DNA of 25,207 nt from CAIYPH01 sp043744375 (GCA_043744375.1 JAYTUU010000073.1:1-25207); one strand, 5' to 3'; positions 7,920 through 15,944 are shown, counted from the first letter of the stretch. Translations and numbers: made by a program. Notes: generated from the letters alone by a model not told the origin.

Positions 7920-9002
7920 TCAGGCGTCCTGCAGAAGGGTGAGGTTGCCAAGGAAGGCCTCGGCGGAACTGCGCCAGGAGAAGCGCTCGGCATGGGCGCG
8001 GCAGGCGGCGCGGTCGCCGTTCAGCGCGGCCAGGGCGGCGAGACGGAGGTCCGTGTTGGTCGCGCCGACGCGGGGGTCGGTGATGATGTCGATCGGGCCG
8101 GTGACCGGGTAGGCGGCAACCGGGGTGCCGCAGGCGAGCGCCTCGATCAGCACCAGGCCGAACGTGTCGGTGCGGCTGGGAAAGACGAACACGTCGCCGC
8201 CGGCATAGGCGCGCGCGAGGTCGGCGCCATGGCGCGGGCCGGTGAAGGTGACGGCCGGGTACTCGCGCGTCAAAGCGGCCAACTGCGGCCCGCCGCCGAC
8301 AACCACCTTGGAGCCTGGCAGATCGAGATCGAGGAATGCACGGATGTTCTTCTCCACCGCGACCCGTCCGACATAGAGAAAGATCGGGCGCGGCAGGTTC
8401 CATACCTCGCGCGGCTCCGGGCAGAACGCGTCGAGATCGACGCCGCGCGACCAGGCGCGCAGGTTGCGGAAGCCGCGCCCGGCGAGTTCGGTGCGCAGGC
8501 TGGCGGTGGCCACCATCATGCCGGCGGACGGCGCGTGGAAACGGCGCAGCCAGGCGTAGGACAGCGCCGTCGGAATGCCCGTGCGCGCCTTCAGATAGTC
8601 GGGGAAGCGGGTGTGGAAGGCGGTGGTGAAATGATGCCCGCGCCGCCGTGCCCAGCGCCTTGCGGCGATGCCGAGCGGGCCTTCGGTGGCGATATGCAGG
8701 CAGCACGGCATGTAGCTCTCGATCATCCGGGCCAGGCGCCGGGCGGGCAGCAACGACAGGCGGATTTCGGGATAGGTCGGGCAGGCCACGGTGCGGAACC
8801 GATCCGGACCGATCACCTCCACCGTGTGGCCCATCCGGCGCAGTTCGGCCGTCGTCATCGACAGCGTGCGCACGACGCCATTGACCTGCGGCTCCCAGGC
8901 ATCGCTGACGATCAGCACGCGCTCGAAGCCGGAGCGGGCTAAAGCGGGCCGGGCTAAAGCGGAGCGGGCTAAAGCGGGGCGGGCCGCGTCGCCGAAATTC
9001 AA
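7920..9002 (-). CDS. agt: GT4 glycosyltransferase, probable diacylglycerol glycosyltransferase (Agt-like)
   Basis: It probably transfers a sugar from a UDP-sugar to diacylglycerol to give phosphorus-free glycolipid. The GT-B fold shows VSDAWEPQVNGVVRTL at the N-terminal acceptor side, IATEGPLG and FTTAFHTRFPDY, and the C-terminal donor site FVFPSRTDTFGLVLIEALACG (the E-x7-E region with Asp in the first position). These match the Agt proteins that accompany PlcP in other alphaproteobacteria. The frame is 360 aa when started at TTG 9002, whose bases overlap the plcP stop as TTGA. Residues 8-26 are then a five-residue repeat (ALARS/P) encoded by a 15-bp tandem repeat. A later start at the GTG of FERVLIV would remove the repeat. 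The sugar donor (glucose, galactose or glucuronate) is not evident. Confidence 0.82.
   Translation of the reverse strand: MNFGDAARPALARSALARPALARSGFERVLIVSDAWEPQVNGVVRTLSMTTAELRRMGHTVEVIGPDRFRTVACPTYPEIRLSLLPARRLARMIESYMPCCLHIATEGPLGIAARRWARRRGHHFTTAFHTRFPDYLKARTGIPTALSYAWLRRFHAPSAGMMVATASLRTELAGRGFRNLRAWSRGVDLDAFCPEPREVWNLPRPIFLYVGRVAVEKNIRAFLDLDLPGSKVVVGGGPQLAALTREYPAVTFTGPRHGADLARAYAGGDVFVFPSRTDTFGLVLIEALACGTPVAAYPVTGPIDIITDPRVGATNTDLRLAALAALNGDRAACRAHAERFSWRSSAEAFLGNLTLLQDA
8932..8991. repeat. agt: 15-bp tandem repeat inside the 5' end of agt
   Basis: Three units (8932-8946, 8947-8961, 8962-8976) and a degenerate fourth share the core CGGGCTAAAGCG; the first and third units are identical. 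Read on the minus strand each full unit encodes five residues, so copy-number change would keep the frame. Each full unit carries a TTA leucine codon, which is rare in DNA of this composition. Confidence 0.9.
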
Positions 9003-9817
9003 GCGACCGTCTCCCGTGGGGCAGCCACCGGGGTGAAGAAGGACAGCCGGTTCAGCGCCGCCCAGTCGATCAGTTCCAGCCGCCCGTCATGGTGCTCGAC
9101 CAGCGCGGTGCAGCTTTCCACCCAGTCGCCGTCGTTCAGATAGAGCACGCCGTTCACCTCGCGCATTTCGGCGTGGTGGATATGGCCGCAAACCACGCCA
9201 TCGAGACCACGGCGGCGGGCCTCGCCGGCGAGAGCGGTCTCGAAGCGGTCGATCGCCTTCACCGCCTCTTTTACCTGGCGTTTCAGCCAGGCGGAGAGCG
9301 ACCAGTAGGGATAGCCGAGGCGGCGGCGCACCGCGTTGAACCAGCGATTGATGACGAGGGCGGCGGTGTAGGCCCCGTCGCCCAGCAGTGCGAGGAAACG
9401 GGCGTAGCGGACGACGCTGTCGAACTGGTCGCCATGGATGACCAGCAGGCGCTTGCCGGTGACCGTCTGGTGGATGGCTTCGTCGCGCAAACGAATGCCG
9501 GCGATTTCGAGACCGACCGGCAGCCAGGCGCGAAACATCTCGTCGTGATTGCCGGGGATATAGGTGACCTCGGCGCCGCTGCGGGCATGGCCGAGGATCA
9601 GGCGCAGAACGTTGTCGTGCTGCTCGTCCCAGTACCAGGATTTACGTAACCGCCAACCGTCGATGATGTCGCCGACCAGGAACATGTGCTGGCATGACAC
9701 GCGGCCGAGGAAATCGGCGAGGAAGTCGCTGCGGCAGCCGCGTGTTCCCAGATGGGTGTCGGAGATGAAGATGGTGCGCACGTCGAGGGTGAGCCGGTTG
9801 CTGCTGTCGATCGTCAT
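8999..9817 (-). CDS. plcP: PlcP-type metallophosphoesterase (phospholipase C), LpxH-like fold
   Basis: In Sinorhizobium and marine bacteria this family cleaves phosphatidylcholine or phosphatidylethanolamine to diacylglycerol under phosphate shortage. The protein has 272 aa from ATG 9817. The dinuclear metal site is complete: D20 and H22 in FISDTHLG, D50 in LVGDIIDGW, N90-H91 in IPGNHDE, H128 in VIHGDQFD and the late CGHIHH. WRLRKSWYW, YWSLSAWLKRQVK and GDWVESCTALVEHHDGR are the segments that mark PlcP rather than LpxH. It is usually annotated as UDP-2,3-diacylglucosamine diphosphatase. The start has no clear Shine-Dalgarno. A short frame that ends at 9814 overlaps it as ATGA and may couple translation. 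It is the first gene of the plcP-agt-pmtA transcript. Confidence 0.85.
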   Translation of the reverse strand: MTIDSSNRLTLDVRTIFISDTHLGTRGCRSDFLADFLGRVSCQHMFLVGDIIDGWRLRKSWYWDEQHDNVLRLILGHARSGAEVTYIPGNHDEMFRAWLPVGLEIAGIRLRDEAIHQTVTGKRLLVIHGDQFDSVVRYARFLALLGDGAYTAALVINRWFNAVRRRLGYPYWSLSAWLKRQVKEAVKAIDRFETALAGEARRRGLDGVVCGHIHHAEMREVNGVLYLNDGDWVESCTALVEHHDGRLELIDWAALNRLSFFTPVAAPRETVA

Positions 9818-9997
9818 TGCTGTCGGGCCGCGGCGCGGTCTGCCGCGGCCACCCCTTCCTCCAGGTCGTTGCGCCAATACGGCTGAGGCCATTGTCGTCC
9901 GGAGATAAGACCATCCGCACCCCGCGCCGTGCACGTGAAGTTTAGGTGACGGCCTTTAATAATAGTGGAACTGCGCCATTCCCCGAGGTTCTTCCGA

Positions 9998-10026
9998 ATG
10001 TCTTGTATCTGTCGCCGAAATGTCAC
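9998..10026 (+). promoter_or_regulatory. Putative PhoB box: three heptamers at 11-bp period
   Basis: ATGTCTT (9998-10004), CTGTCGC (10009-10015) and ATGTCAC (10020-10026) are separated by exactly four bases each. The PhoB consensus is two CTGTCAT-like heptamers with a 4-base spacer; the last two units match 11 of 14 positions of the form ending in CTGTCAC. The orientation points towards the diacylglycerol-kinase gene. The site lies in the divergent region of a phosphate-responsive type of lipid module, so it could control both directions. Confidence 0.6.
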
Positions 10027-10039
10027 GGTTGTGGTGCAG

Positions 10040-10045
10040 TATCAT
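10040..10045 (+). promoter_or_regulatory. Possible -10 element behind the PhoB box
   Basis: TATCAT begins 14 bases after the last PhoB heptamer. PhoB-activated promoters lack a good -35 and have the -10 at about this distance, usually nearer 10-11 bases. It would give a start about 25-30 bases before ATG 10078. Confidence 0.35.
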
Positions 10046-10077
10046 GGACTTGGCAGAATTCGGGTCACCCGCGCCGC

Positions 10078-10947
10078 ATGAAGATCATCTATAATCCAGC
10101 GGCCGGCCGCCGTCGGATCGCCGCGTTGTGGCGAGTCCTTGATATCCTCGCCGGCAACGGCATCCGCATCGACGTGACCGCCACCCGCGCGCCGGGGCAT
10201 GCGGCCGAACTCGCGCGTGCCGCCGCCGACAGCGGCGTGCCGCTGGTGGTGGGTGCGGGGGGCGATGGCACGATCGCCGAGGTCGCCCGCGGTCTGGCCG
10301 GTTCGGCGACGCAGCTCGGCATCATCCCGATCGGCACGGCCAACATCCTGGCCCACGAACTGGCGCTGCCATTCGCCGCGCGCGAGGTCGCCAACGCGCT
10401 GGCGTCGCGGCGCACGCGGATCATCTGGCCTGGCATGGCCACCAGTGCCGACGGCAGCCGGCTGTTCGTGCAGATGGTCAGTGCCGGCTTCGATGCCGAT
10501 GTCGTCCACACGCTTCCACTCGGGCTGAAGCGGGCGCTCGGACGGGCGGCCTATGTGGTGCAGGCCCTGCGCGAGAGTGCGCGCTATCCCTTTGCGCCGA
10601 TCAGCCTGCGCATCGATGGCGCAATGACCGAGGCGGGCGGCGTGATCGTCTCCAAGGGCCGCTACTACGCCGGAGCCTACACGCTGGCGCCCGAGGGAAA
10701 TCCGGCCCGGCCGGGCTTCCAGGTCGCGCTGTTCGACCGCACCGGCCCGGCCGCGGCACTGCTCTACGGCGCGCTGCTGCCGCTTGGCCTGCTCGCGCGG
10801 CTGCCCTCTGTGCGCATTGTGGCGGCGAGCGTGATCGAGATCATCGGTGGCGCCGGCATCCCCGTGCAGGCCGATGGCGACGCGGCGGGCTACGGGCCGA
10901 TCACGATCAGCGATGCGCTGACGCCACTGACAGTCGTCACCGGCTGA
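10078..10947 (+). CDS. Diacylglycerol-kinase-family lipid kinase
   Basis: It probably phosphorylates diacylglycerol, or a related lipid alcohol, to phosphatidate and so returns diacylglycerol to phospholipid synthesis. The 289-aa protein begins MKIIYNPAAG (the NPxxG nucleotide loop). GGDGT is at residues 61-65 and GTAN at 86-89, the hallmarks of the DAGK catalytic domain (YegS/DgkB/BmrU group). Later segments SAGFDADVV and VQADGDAAG are also typical. I chose ATG 10078 because it places the NPxxG loop at the extreme N-terminus, as in the family; the frame extends 44 codons upstream through the PhoB box with unlikely composition. It is divergent from plcP-agt-pmtA, which makes diacylglycerol a natural common substrate. 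Sphingosine or ceramide kinase activity cannot be excluded. Confidence 0.85.
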   Translation: MKIIYNPAAGRRRIAALWRVLDILAGNGIRIDVTATRAPGHAAELARAAADSGVPLVVGAGGDGTIAEVARGLAGSATQLGIIPIGTANILAHELALPFAAREVANALASRRTRIIWPGMATSADGSRLFVQMVSAGFDADVVHTLPLGLKRALGRAAYVVQALRESARYPFAPISLRIDGAMTEAGGVIVSKGRYYAGAYTLAPEGNPARPGFQVALFDRTGPAAALLYGALLPLGLLARLPSVRIVAASVIEIIGGAGIPVQADGDAAGYGPITISDALTPLTVVTG

Positions 10948-11058
10948 CCCTTGCTGCGCTGCACGGCCTTCACCAAAGCGCAACTCAACCGTCACGGCCA
11001 CGGCTTCGGTCGCTGCTACGAGGCCGCTTCGCACCATTGCCCAGGAGATCGCAGCATC

Positions 11059-12086
11059 ATGACCATCACCCGACGCGCCGGCCGAGGCGATCGCCGCCTT
11101 CCTTGGCCGCCGCCTGCTGCGCATGCTCGTCACCCTCTGGGTGATCGTCAGCGTCGTGTTCCTGGCGACGCGGCTCCGGCAATCCGATCGACTATCTGAT
11201 GCCCGAGGGGATCGATGCCGCTGGGCGGGCGGCGATGATCGCCTATTGGGGCCTCGACGGGCTGCTGCTCGATCAATACCTGCTGTTCTGGCGCTCGCTG
11301 TTCGCCGGCGAGTTCGGCCTCGGGCTGATGGAGCGCCGGCCGGTGGTGGAGATTTTTGCCGAGCGGATGGGGCGCAGCCTGGCGCTGCTGGCGACCTTGT
11401 GCATCGGCGTGCCGCTCGGCGTGCTCGCGGCGATGTGGCGCCAGCGGGCGATCGGCGGCTGGCTCCTGCTGGTGGCCTTCCTCGGCTACGCGATCCCCAA
11501 TTTCGTGCTCGCGATTCTGCTGCTGTTGCTGTTCTCGTTCACGCTGCACTGGCTGCCGAGCGCCGGGACGACGACGGGCTGGCACTACATCATGCCGGTG
11601 GCGACGCTGGCGGCCTACTTCATCGCCGCCCTCGTGCGCTACACGCGCAACCCGATGCTCGACGTGCTCGGGCAGGACTATATCCGCACCGCGCATGCCA
11701 AGGGGCTGTCGCCGGCGGTGGTGCTGATCCGCCATGGGCTGCGCAACGCGCTGATCCCGGTGGTCACGGTGCTCGGCCTCGCCTACTGGGCGCAGTTCGC
11801 CCGCCTGGTGCGCGGGCAGATGCTGGCCTTGCGCGAGCTGCCCTATGTCGAGGCCGCCCGCGCGGTCGGAGCCACCCCCTGGCGGGTTGCGGTGCGGCAC
11901 ATGGTGATCGACGCACAGAAGGGCCGCCTGCCGACCGGCGGGAATGCCGCGGTGATGTTCACCAACGGCGTCAAGGTGACGCAGACGATGGTTGATGATC
12001 TGGCGCTACTGGTCGAGCAGAAGGCCACCCCGGAAGACACGCTGAAGACCATGGCCGCCGAAGTGCAGAAGCTGCTGCCGCGCTGA
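11059..12086 (+). pseudogene. Fossil ABC-transporter gene: DppB start fused to DppC piece and binding-protein C-terminus
   Basis: An AGGAGA ribosome-binding site precedes ATG 11059. The original reading MTITDAPAEAIAAFLGRRLL is recovered only if one C near 11071 is removed. After VVFLATRL two bases are missing at about 11176; the family reading then resumes as GNPIDYLMPEG and runs as a DppB permease through RHGLRNALIPVVTVLGL. From about 11780 the text switches to the DppC coupling loop (FARLVRGQMLALRELPYVEAARA, then RVAVRHM). From about 11905 it switches again to what looks like the C-terminus of an extracellular solute-binding protein (FTNGVKVTQTMVDDLALL, then EDTLKTMAAEVQKLLP). Both later joins are in frame. 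This is best read as the relic of an operon collapsed by deletions. The 295-residue remainder from 11199 could still be translated. Confidence 0.78.
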
Positions 12087-12110
12087 TCCCGCCCACTCCG
12101 CCGGCCGGCG

Positions 12111-12467
12111 ATGGACGGCCCCTGGCAGGTTTTCGCCGCCCAGTTGCAGCAACGCGCCCGCTGTCCGGTGGTGCCCATTCATGTCGCCGGGCAGAACAGC
12201 CGGCTGTTCCAGATCGCCAGCCATTTCAGCCAGACCGTCCGGCTCGCCCTGATGGCCGGTGAAATCCGCCGCCGCTTCGGCACCGAATTGCACATCGCCA
12301 TCGGCGCCCCGATCACGGCCCGAAGCCTCGCCGGCATCAGCGATCGCACAGCCCTGGCCGCTGAGCTTTGCCGCCGCACCTACGCGCTGGCCGGGATCGA
12401 CACCACGCGGCCCGGCATGATCGTGGAGTGGCCCCGCGCCATCCAGGACAAACCACGCAAGAGCTAG
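12111..12467 (+). pseudogene. C-terminal remnant of a lysophospholipid acyltransferase (PlsC/OlsA-like)
   Basis: The 118-residue frame reads DGPWQVFAAQLQQRARCPVV, then GQNSRLFQIASHFSQTVRLAL, EIRRRFGTELHIAIGAPI and ELCRRTYALAGID. That is the C-terminal half of the 1-acylglycerol-3-phosphate/hemolysin-type acyltransferases, which are usually about 270-290 aa. The N-terminal half with the catalytic HX4D motif is absent; the sequence before 12111 is unrelated. It starts 24 bases after the permease fossil, so the same deletion history probably removed its 5' part. An ATG at 12111 exists but has no clear ribosome-binding site, and without HX4D the product could not be catalytic. Confidence 0.7.
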
Positions 12468-12537
12468 CGCGCCTTCACTTCCCCCCCGAACCTTGCGACA
12501 CTGCGGCCTCGACTTGACAGTAACCGGAGCCGCGCCC

Positions 12538-13758
12538 GTGGATTTCGCTCTCTCGCCTGAAATCGAACAGATCCGCGCCGACATTCGTCGGTTCGTCGAT
12601 GAGCGGCTGATCCCGCTGGAGTCCGATCGCGCCAACTACGACGCGCATGAGAACATCAACATGGCGGTGTTGCAGGGTTTGCGGGCGGAGGCGCGCCGGC
12701 AGGGGTTGTGGGCGTTGAACGTGCCGGTGTCGCGCGGTGGGCGTGGGCTGAACATGGCCGGGATCGCGCCGTGCTACGAGGAGATGAACCGCTCGATTTT
12801 CGGCCCGGTGGTGTTTCTCGCGGCGGCGCCCGATGACGGCAACATCCGCCTGCTCGGCCAGATGGCGACCGAGGCGCAGCGGCAGAAATGGTTGCAGCCG
12901 ATCATCGACGGCCAGGTTCAGTCCGCCTTCATCATGACCGAGCCGATGGACGAGGATGGCCGCGGCTGCGGGTCGGACCCGTCGCAGACCTATACCACGG
13001 CCACCCGCACCAACACGGGCTGGGTGATCAATGGAAAAAAATGGTTCATCACCGGGGCGGAATCGGCAAAACATTTCATTCTGATGGCGCGCACCTCCCA
13101 GGATGACCGGCGCGGCCTGACGGCGTTCATGTTCCATGCGGATACGCCGGGTTGGCGCATCATCCGGCGCATCGACATCATGGGCCCGGAGGAGCATGGC
13201 GGGCATTGCGAGCTGGAGTTCGACGGGCTGGAAATCCCCGACGAGGACCGGCTGATGGAGGTCGGCGACGGGCTGCGGGCGACGCAGATCCGCCTCGGCC
13301 CGGCCCGGCTGACGCACTGCATGCGCTGGCTCGGGCTGGCGCGACGCTGCCTGGAGGTCGCCTCCACCCATATCGAGAAGCGGCGCTCGTTCGGCCAGTT
13401 GTTGATCGACAAGGAGAGCGTGCAGGGGCTGATCGGGCAGGCGGCGATGGAAATCCAGATCGGCCGGCTGCTGACCATGCAGGCGGCGTGGAAGCTCGAC
13501 CAGGGCGATCTTGCGCGCAAGGATATTTCGATGGCGAAAATCGTCGTGGCCGACGCGCTGCACAAGGCGGCCGACACGGCGCTGCAACTGATGGGCGCCA
13601 AGGGCTACTCGAAGGACACCCCGGTGGAGTGGATTTATCGTTACGCTCGCCAAGCGCGTTTGGTCGATGGCGCGAGCGAGGTGCATCGCATGGTGCTGGC
13701 CAATTTCCTGCGCCGCGACGGCATCGACTTCTTCAAGTGGGGCCACGGCAAGGGCTGA
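12538..13758 (+). CDS. Acyl-CoA dehydrogenase (ACAD10/11-like)
   Basis: This FAD enzyme introduces the trans-2 double bond into an acyl-CoA and passes electrons to ETF. The 406-aa protein has the N-terminal helical domain, the beta-domain FAD/substrate loop AFIMTEPMDEDGRGCGSDPSQ and GKKWFITGAESAKHFILMART, and the C-terminal four-helix domain with EKRRSFGQLLIDKE and LQLMGAKGYSKDTPVEWIYRYAR. At the catalytic loop it has LVDGASEVHR, with Asp where medium-chain enzymes have the Glu base, as in the ACAD10/11 branch. The start is GTG 12538, behind a CCGGAG site; an in-frame upstream start at 12493 adds 15 unlikely residues. The following MFS gene starts six bases after the stop, so the two probably share a transcript. 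The natural acyl-CoA is unknown. Confidence 0.92.
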   Translation: MDFALSPEIEQIRADIRRFVDERLIPLESDRANYDAHENINMAVLQGLRAEARRQGLWALNVPVSRGGRGLNMAGIAPCYEEMNRSIFGPVVFLAAAPDDGNIRLLGQMATEAQRQKWLQPIIDGQVQSAFIMTEPMDEDGRGCGSDPSQTYTTATRTNTGWVINGKKWFITGAESAKHFILMARTSQDDRRGLTAFMFHADTPGWRIIRRIDIMGPEEHGGHCELEFDGLEIPDEDRLMEVGDGLRATQIRLGPARLTHCMRWLGLARRCLEVASTHIEKRRSFGQLLIDKESVQGLIGQAAMEIQIGRLLTMQAAWKLDQGDLARKDISMAKIVVADALHKAADTALQLMGAKGYSKDTPVEWIYRYARQARLVDGASEVHRMVLANFLRRDGIDFFKWGHGKG

Positions 13759-13764
13759 ATTTTC

Positions 13765-14951
13765 ATGGCCGGCAATCGCCGCCTGACGCTGGCTGTCGGC
13801 ACCAACCAGACGCTGACCTGGGGGATGACGTTCTATCTGCCCGCCGTGATCGCCGGGCCGGCCGGCGCCTCGCTCGAAGTCTCCCGCGCGGCGTTGCTGG
13901 GGGCGTTCTCCTGCGCGCTGCTGATCAGCGGCTTCTGCGCGCCGCGCGTCGGCAAGCATATCGACCGCCACGGGGGCGCGGCATTCTGGTGGCGAGCTGC
14001 GCGATTTCGGCGGCCGGCCTGGTGCTGCTCGGCCTCGCCCAGGGGCTGGCCGGCTGGTATGCGGGCTGGCTGGTGCTCGGTATCGCCATGTCGCTCGGCC
14101 TCTACGACGTGGCGTTCGCCACCGTCGGCTGCCTGCTCGGCCGCGCGGCGACGCCGGTGATCACCGGGATCACGCTGCTGGCGGGGTTCGCAAGCACCAT
14201 CTTCTGGCCGATCGGGGCGCTGCTGGTGGAGGCGGTCGGCTGGCAGGGCACGCTGTTCTGCTACGCGGCGATCCAGCTTGGCCTGAACCTCCCCCTCGTG
14301 CTCGCCTGCGTCCCCGCCGGATTGCCGCGCGTGGATGCCGCCACGGCACCGCCGCCGGCCGAGACCGGGCAGGTGCGCGCGGTCGCCTTCGCCTGCCTGT
14401 CGGCATTCTTTACCTTGCGCTGGTTCATCACCTCCTCGGTCGCGGTGTTCATCCTGCCACTGCTGCTGAGCCTCGACTTGCGGCTGGAGCAGGCGATCTT
14501 TGTTGCTGCTTTGATCGGGCCGGGGCAGGTGGCCGGGCGGATGATCGAGTGGTCGATGGGCGGCACGCTGAATCTGCTGGCGCGCGCCAGTATCGCGGCG
14601 TGGCTGTCGCCGCTGGGCTTCCTGGTGCTGCTGACCGGCGGGGTGTTCGTGGCGCCAACCCTGGCGGCCTGCGCCTTCGCGCTGCTCTATGGCATGAGCA
14701 ACGGCATCCTGACCATCAACCGCGGCACCCTGCCGATGGCGATCTTCGGCCCCGCCGGCTATGCGGCGCTGCTCGGCTGGCTCGCCGTGCCCGTGCTGCT
14801 CGGCCAGGCCGGCGCGCCGACGCTGACCGCCCCGCTGGTCGACGCGTTCACCCCGGCCGGCCTGATCATCGGCGCCGCCGGCGTCACCGCCTTCGCCGCG
14901 CTGCTGCTGCTGCCGTTGCGCCTGCCCCAAAATCGCCTCTTGGAAAGTTGA
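13765..14951 (+). pseudogene. MFS transporter, interrupted by a one-base contraction in a G run
   Basis: From ATG 13765 the frame reads MAGNRRLTLAVGTNQTLTWG and FYLPAV to the conserved loop motif KHIDRHGG, then leaves the family. From about 13977 the next frame continues as GILVASCAISAAGLVLLGL and the remaining TM helices to 14951. Adding one G to the run 13972-13976 restores a normal 395-aa, about 12-TM major-facilitator protein with the usual DRxGGR loop between TM2 and TM3. The gene begins six bases after the acyl-CoA dehydrogenase. The rest of the reading frame is intact and shows no other lesion, so a recent mutation or a sequencing error is likely. The substrate is unknown. Confidence 0.85.
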
Positions 14952-15020
14952 TCTCCCCGCCGCTGGATTGCGTTGCCTCCTTGCCGCAAGCTGTCGCCGC
15001 AACATCGGGAGGCCGTGATC

Positions 15021-15944
15021 ATGTCGGAGTTCAACCAGCCCGAATTCGTCACCCGCAACCGCGCCATCGCGGTCACGCTGGATCGCCGGGTCGCCGTGCA
15101 TCGCCAACAGGCGGGCATGTTGGCCGCGGGCACCGGCCGCCTCAATCTGCTCGCCGAGGGCGATTCCTGGTTCGACTACCCGCTCACCGGCAGCAACCCG
15201 CTGCTCCCCTCCGGCGTGGTCGCCCAATTGCCCGCCGTGCTCGCGCCCGATCCGGTCGTGCTCAGCCTGGCCCACTACGGCGACACCACGACGGAGATGC
15301 TCGGCGTCGACCAGCGCCGCCGCCTGATCGCGGCCTTGATCGACCCGGCCCACGGCACCTTCGACGCGCTGCTGTTCTCCGGCGGCGGCAACGACATCGC
15401 CGGCGCGCAGTTCCGCCTGTGGCTGCACGACGCCAATGCCGGCGGCGGCGCCGTCAACCTGGTGGCGCTCGACCATGTGCTCGGCGTCATCATGGCCGCC
15501 TACGAGGACCTCGTGGCCCTGCGCGACCAGCACCGCGCGACCCTGCCGATCTTCCTGCACGCCTATGATTTCGCCCTGCCGACCGGCACCGGCGTCTGCG
15601 GCATCGGCCCCTGGCTGCGGCCGTCGCTGGAGGATCGCGGCTGGATGGCGCACGGGGACACTCCGGCCAGAGGGGCGCCGATCGTGCGGGACATGCTGAG
15701 CCGGTTCCGCGACCGCCTCGCCGCCTTCGCCAATAGCCAGAGACATGTCGTGCTGGTGGAAACCCAGGGGCTGCTCGACGCCGACGAGTGGGCGAATGAG
15801 TTGCACCCGACGCCCGCTGGCTTCCGCAAAGTCGCCGAGGCCTTCGCCGCCGCCCTGATCGCCCATTTCCCCGGCCGCGCCACCCTCGCGCCGCCCGCGC
15901 CCATCGTGGTCGCCGGTATGGGCGGGCCTGGGTCGGCGGCGTAA
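15021..15944 (+). CDS. SGNH/GDSL-type hydrolase
   Basis: This is a probable esterase, 307 aa. Block I is EGDSWFDYP with the nucleophile Ser49 (GDSW rather than GDSL). Gly in LAHYGDTTTEM fits block II, block III is SGGGNDIAGA with Asn124, and the catalytic His is in NELHPTPAGFRKVAEAF near residue 270. No signal peptide or membrane helix is seen, so it is probably cytoplasmic. ATG 15021 is preceded by GGGAGG at 9 bases. It follows the MFS gene by about 70 bases and could be cotranscribed. The GDSW subgroup is widespread in alphaproteobacteria, but I know of no defined substrate. Confidence 0.85.
   Translation: MSEFNQPEFVTRNRAIAVTLDRRVAVHRQQAGMLAAGTGRLNLLAEGDSWFDYPLTGSNPLLPSGVVAQLPAVLAPDPVVLSLAHYGDTTTEMLGVDQRRRLIAALIDPAHGTFDALLFSGGGNDIAGAQFRLWLHDANAGGGAVNLVALDHVLGVIMAAYEDLVALRDQHRATLPIFLHAYDFALPTGTGVCGIGPWLRPSLEDRGWMAHGDTPARGAPIVRDMLSRFRDRLAAFANSQRHVVLVETQGLLDADEWANELHPTPAGFRKVAEAFAAALIAHFPGRATLAPPAPIVVAGMGGPGSAA

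Noticed and set aside
8932..8991. Tandem repeat as a CRISPR-like array
   Set aside because: The units are 15 bp, directly adjacent without spacers, and lie inside a coding frame.
8999..9817. LpxH (UDP-2,3-diacylglucosamine hydrolase of lipid A synthesis) as the identity of the phosphoesterase
   Set aside because: The WYW, YWSLSAW and GDWVESCTA segments and the neighbour agt match PlcP. Alphaproteobacteria generally use LpxI for the lipid A step.
9814..10026. Short minus-strand frame (70 residues) that ends as ATGA on the plcP start, with GGAGGAAGG inside it
   Set aside because: Its only start is a GTG inside the PhoB-like box and I recognise no family. It could be a leader peptide for coupled translation, but the evidence is too thin to call a gene.
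12475..13971. 498-residue open frame on the minus strand
   Set aside because: It is antisense to the clear acyl-CoA dehydrogenase and has shadow composition.
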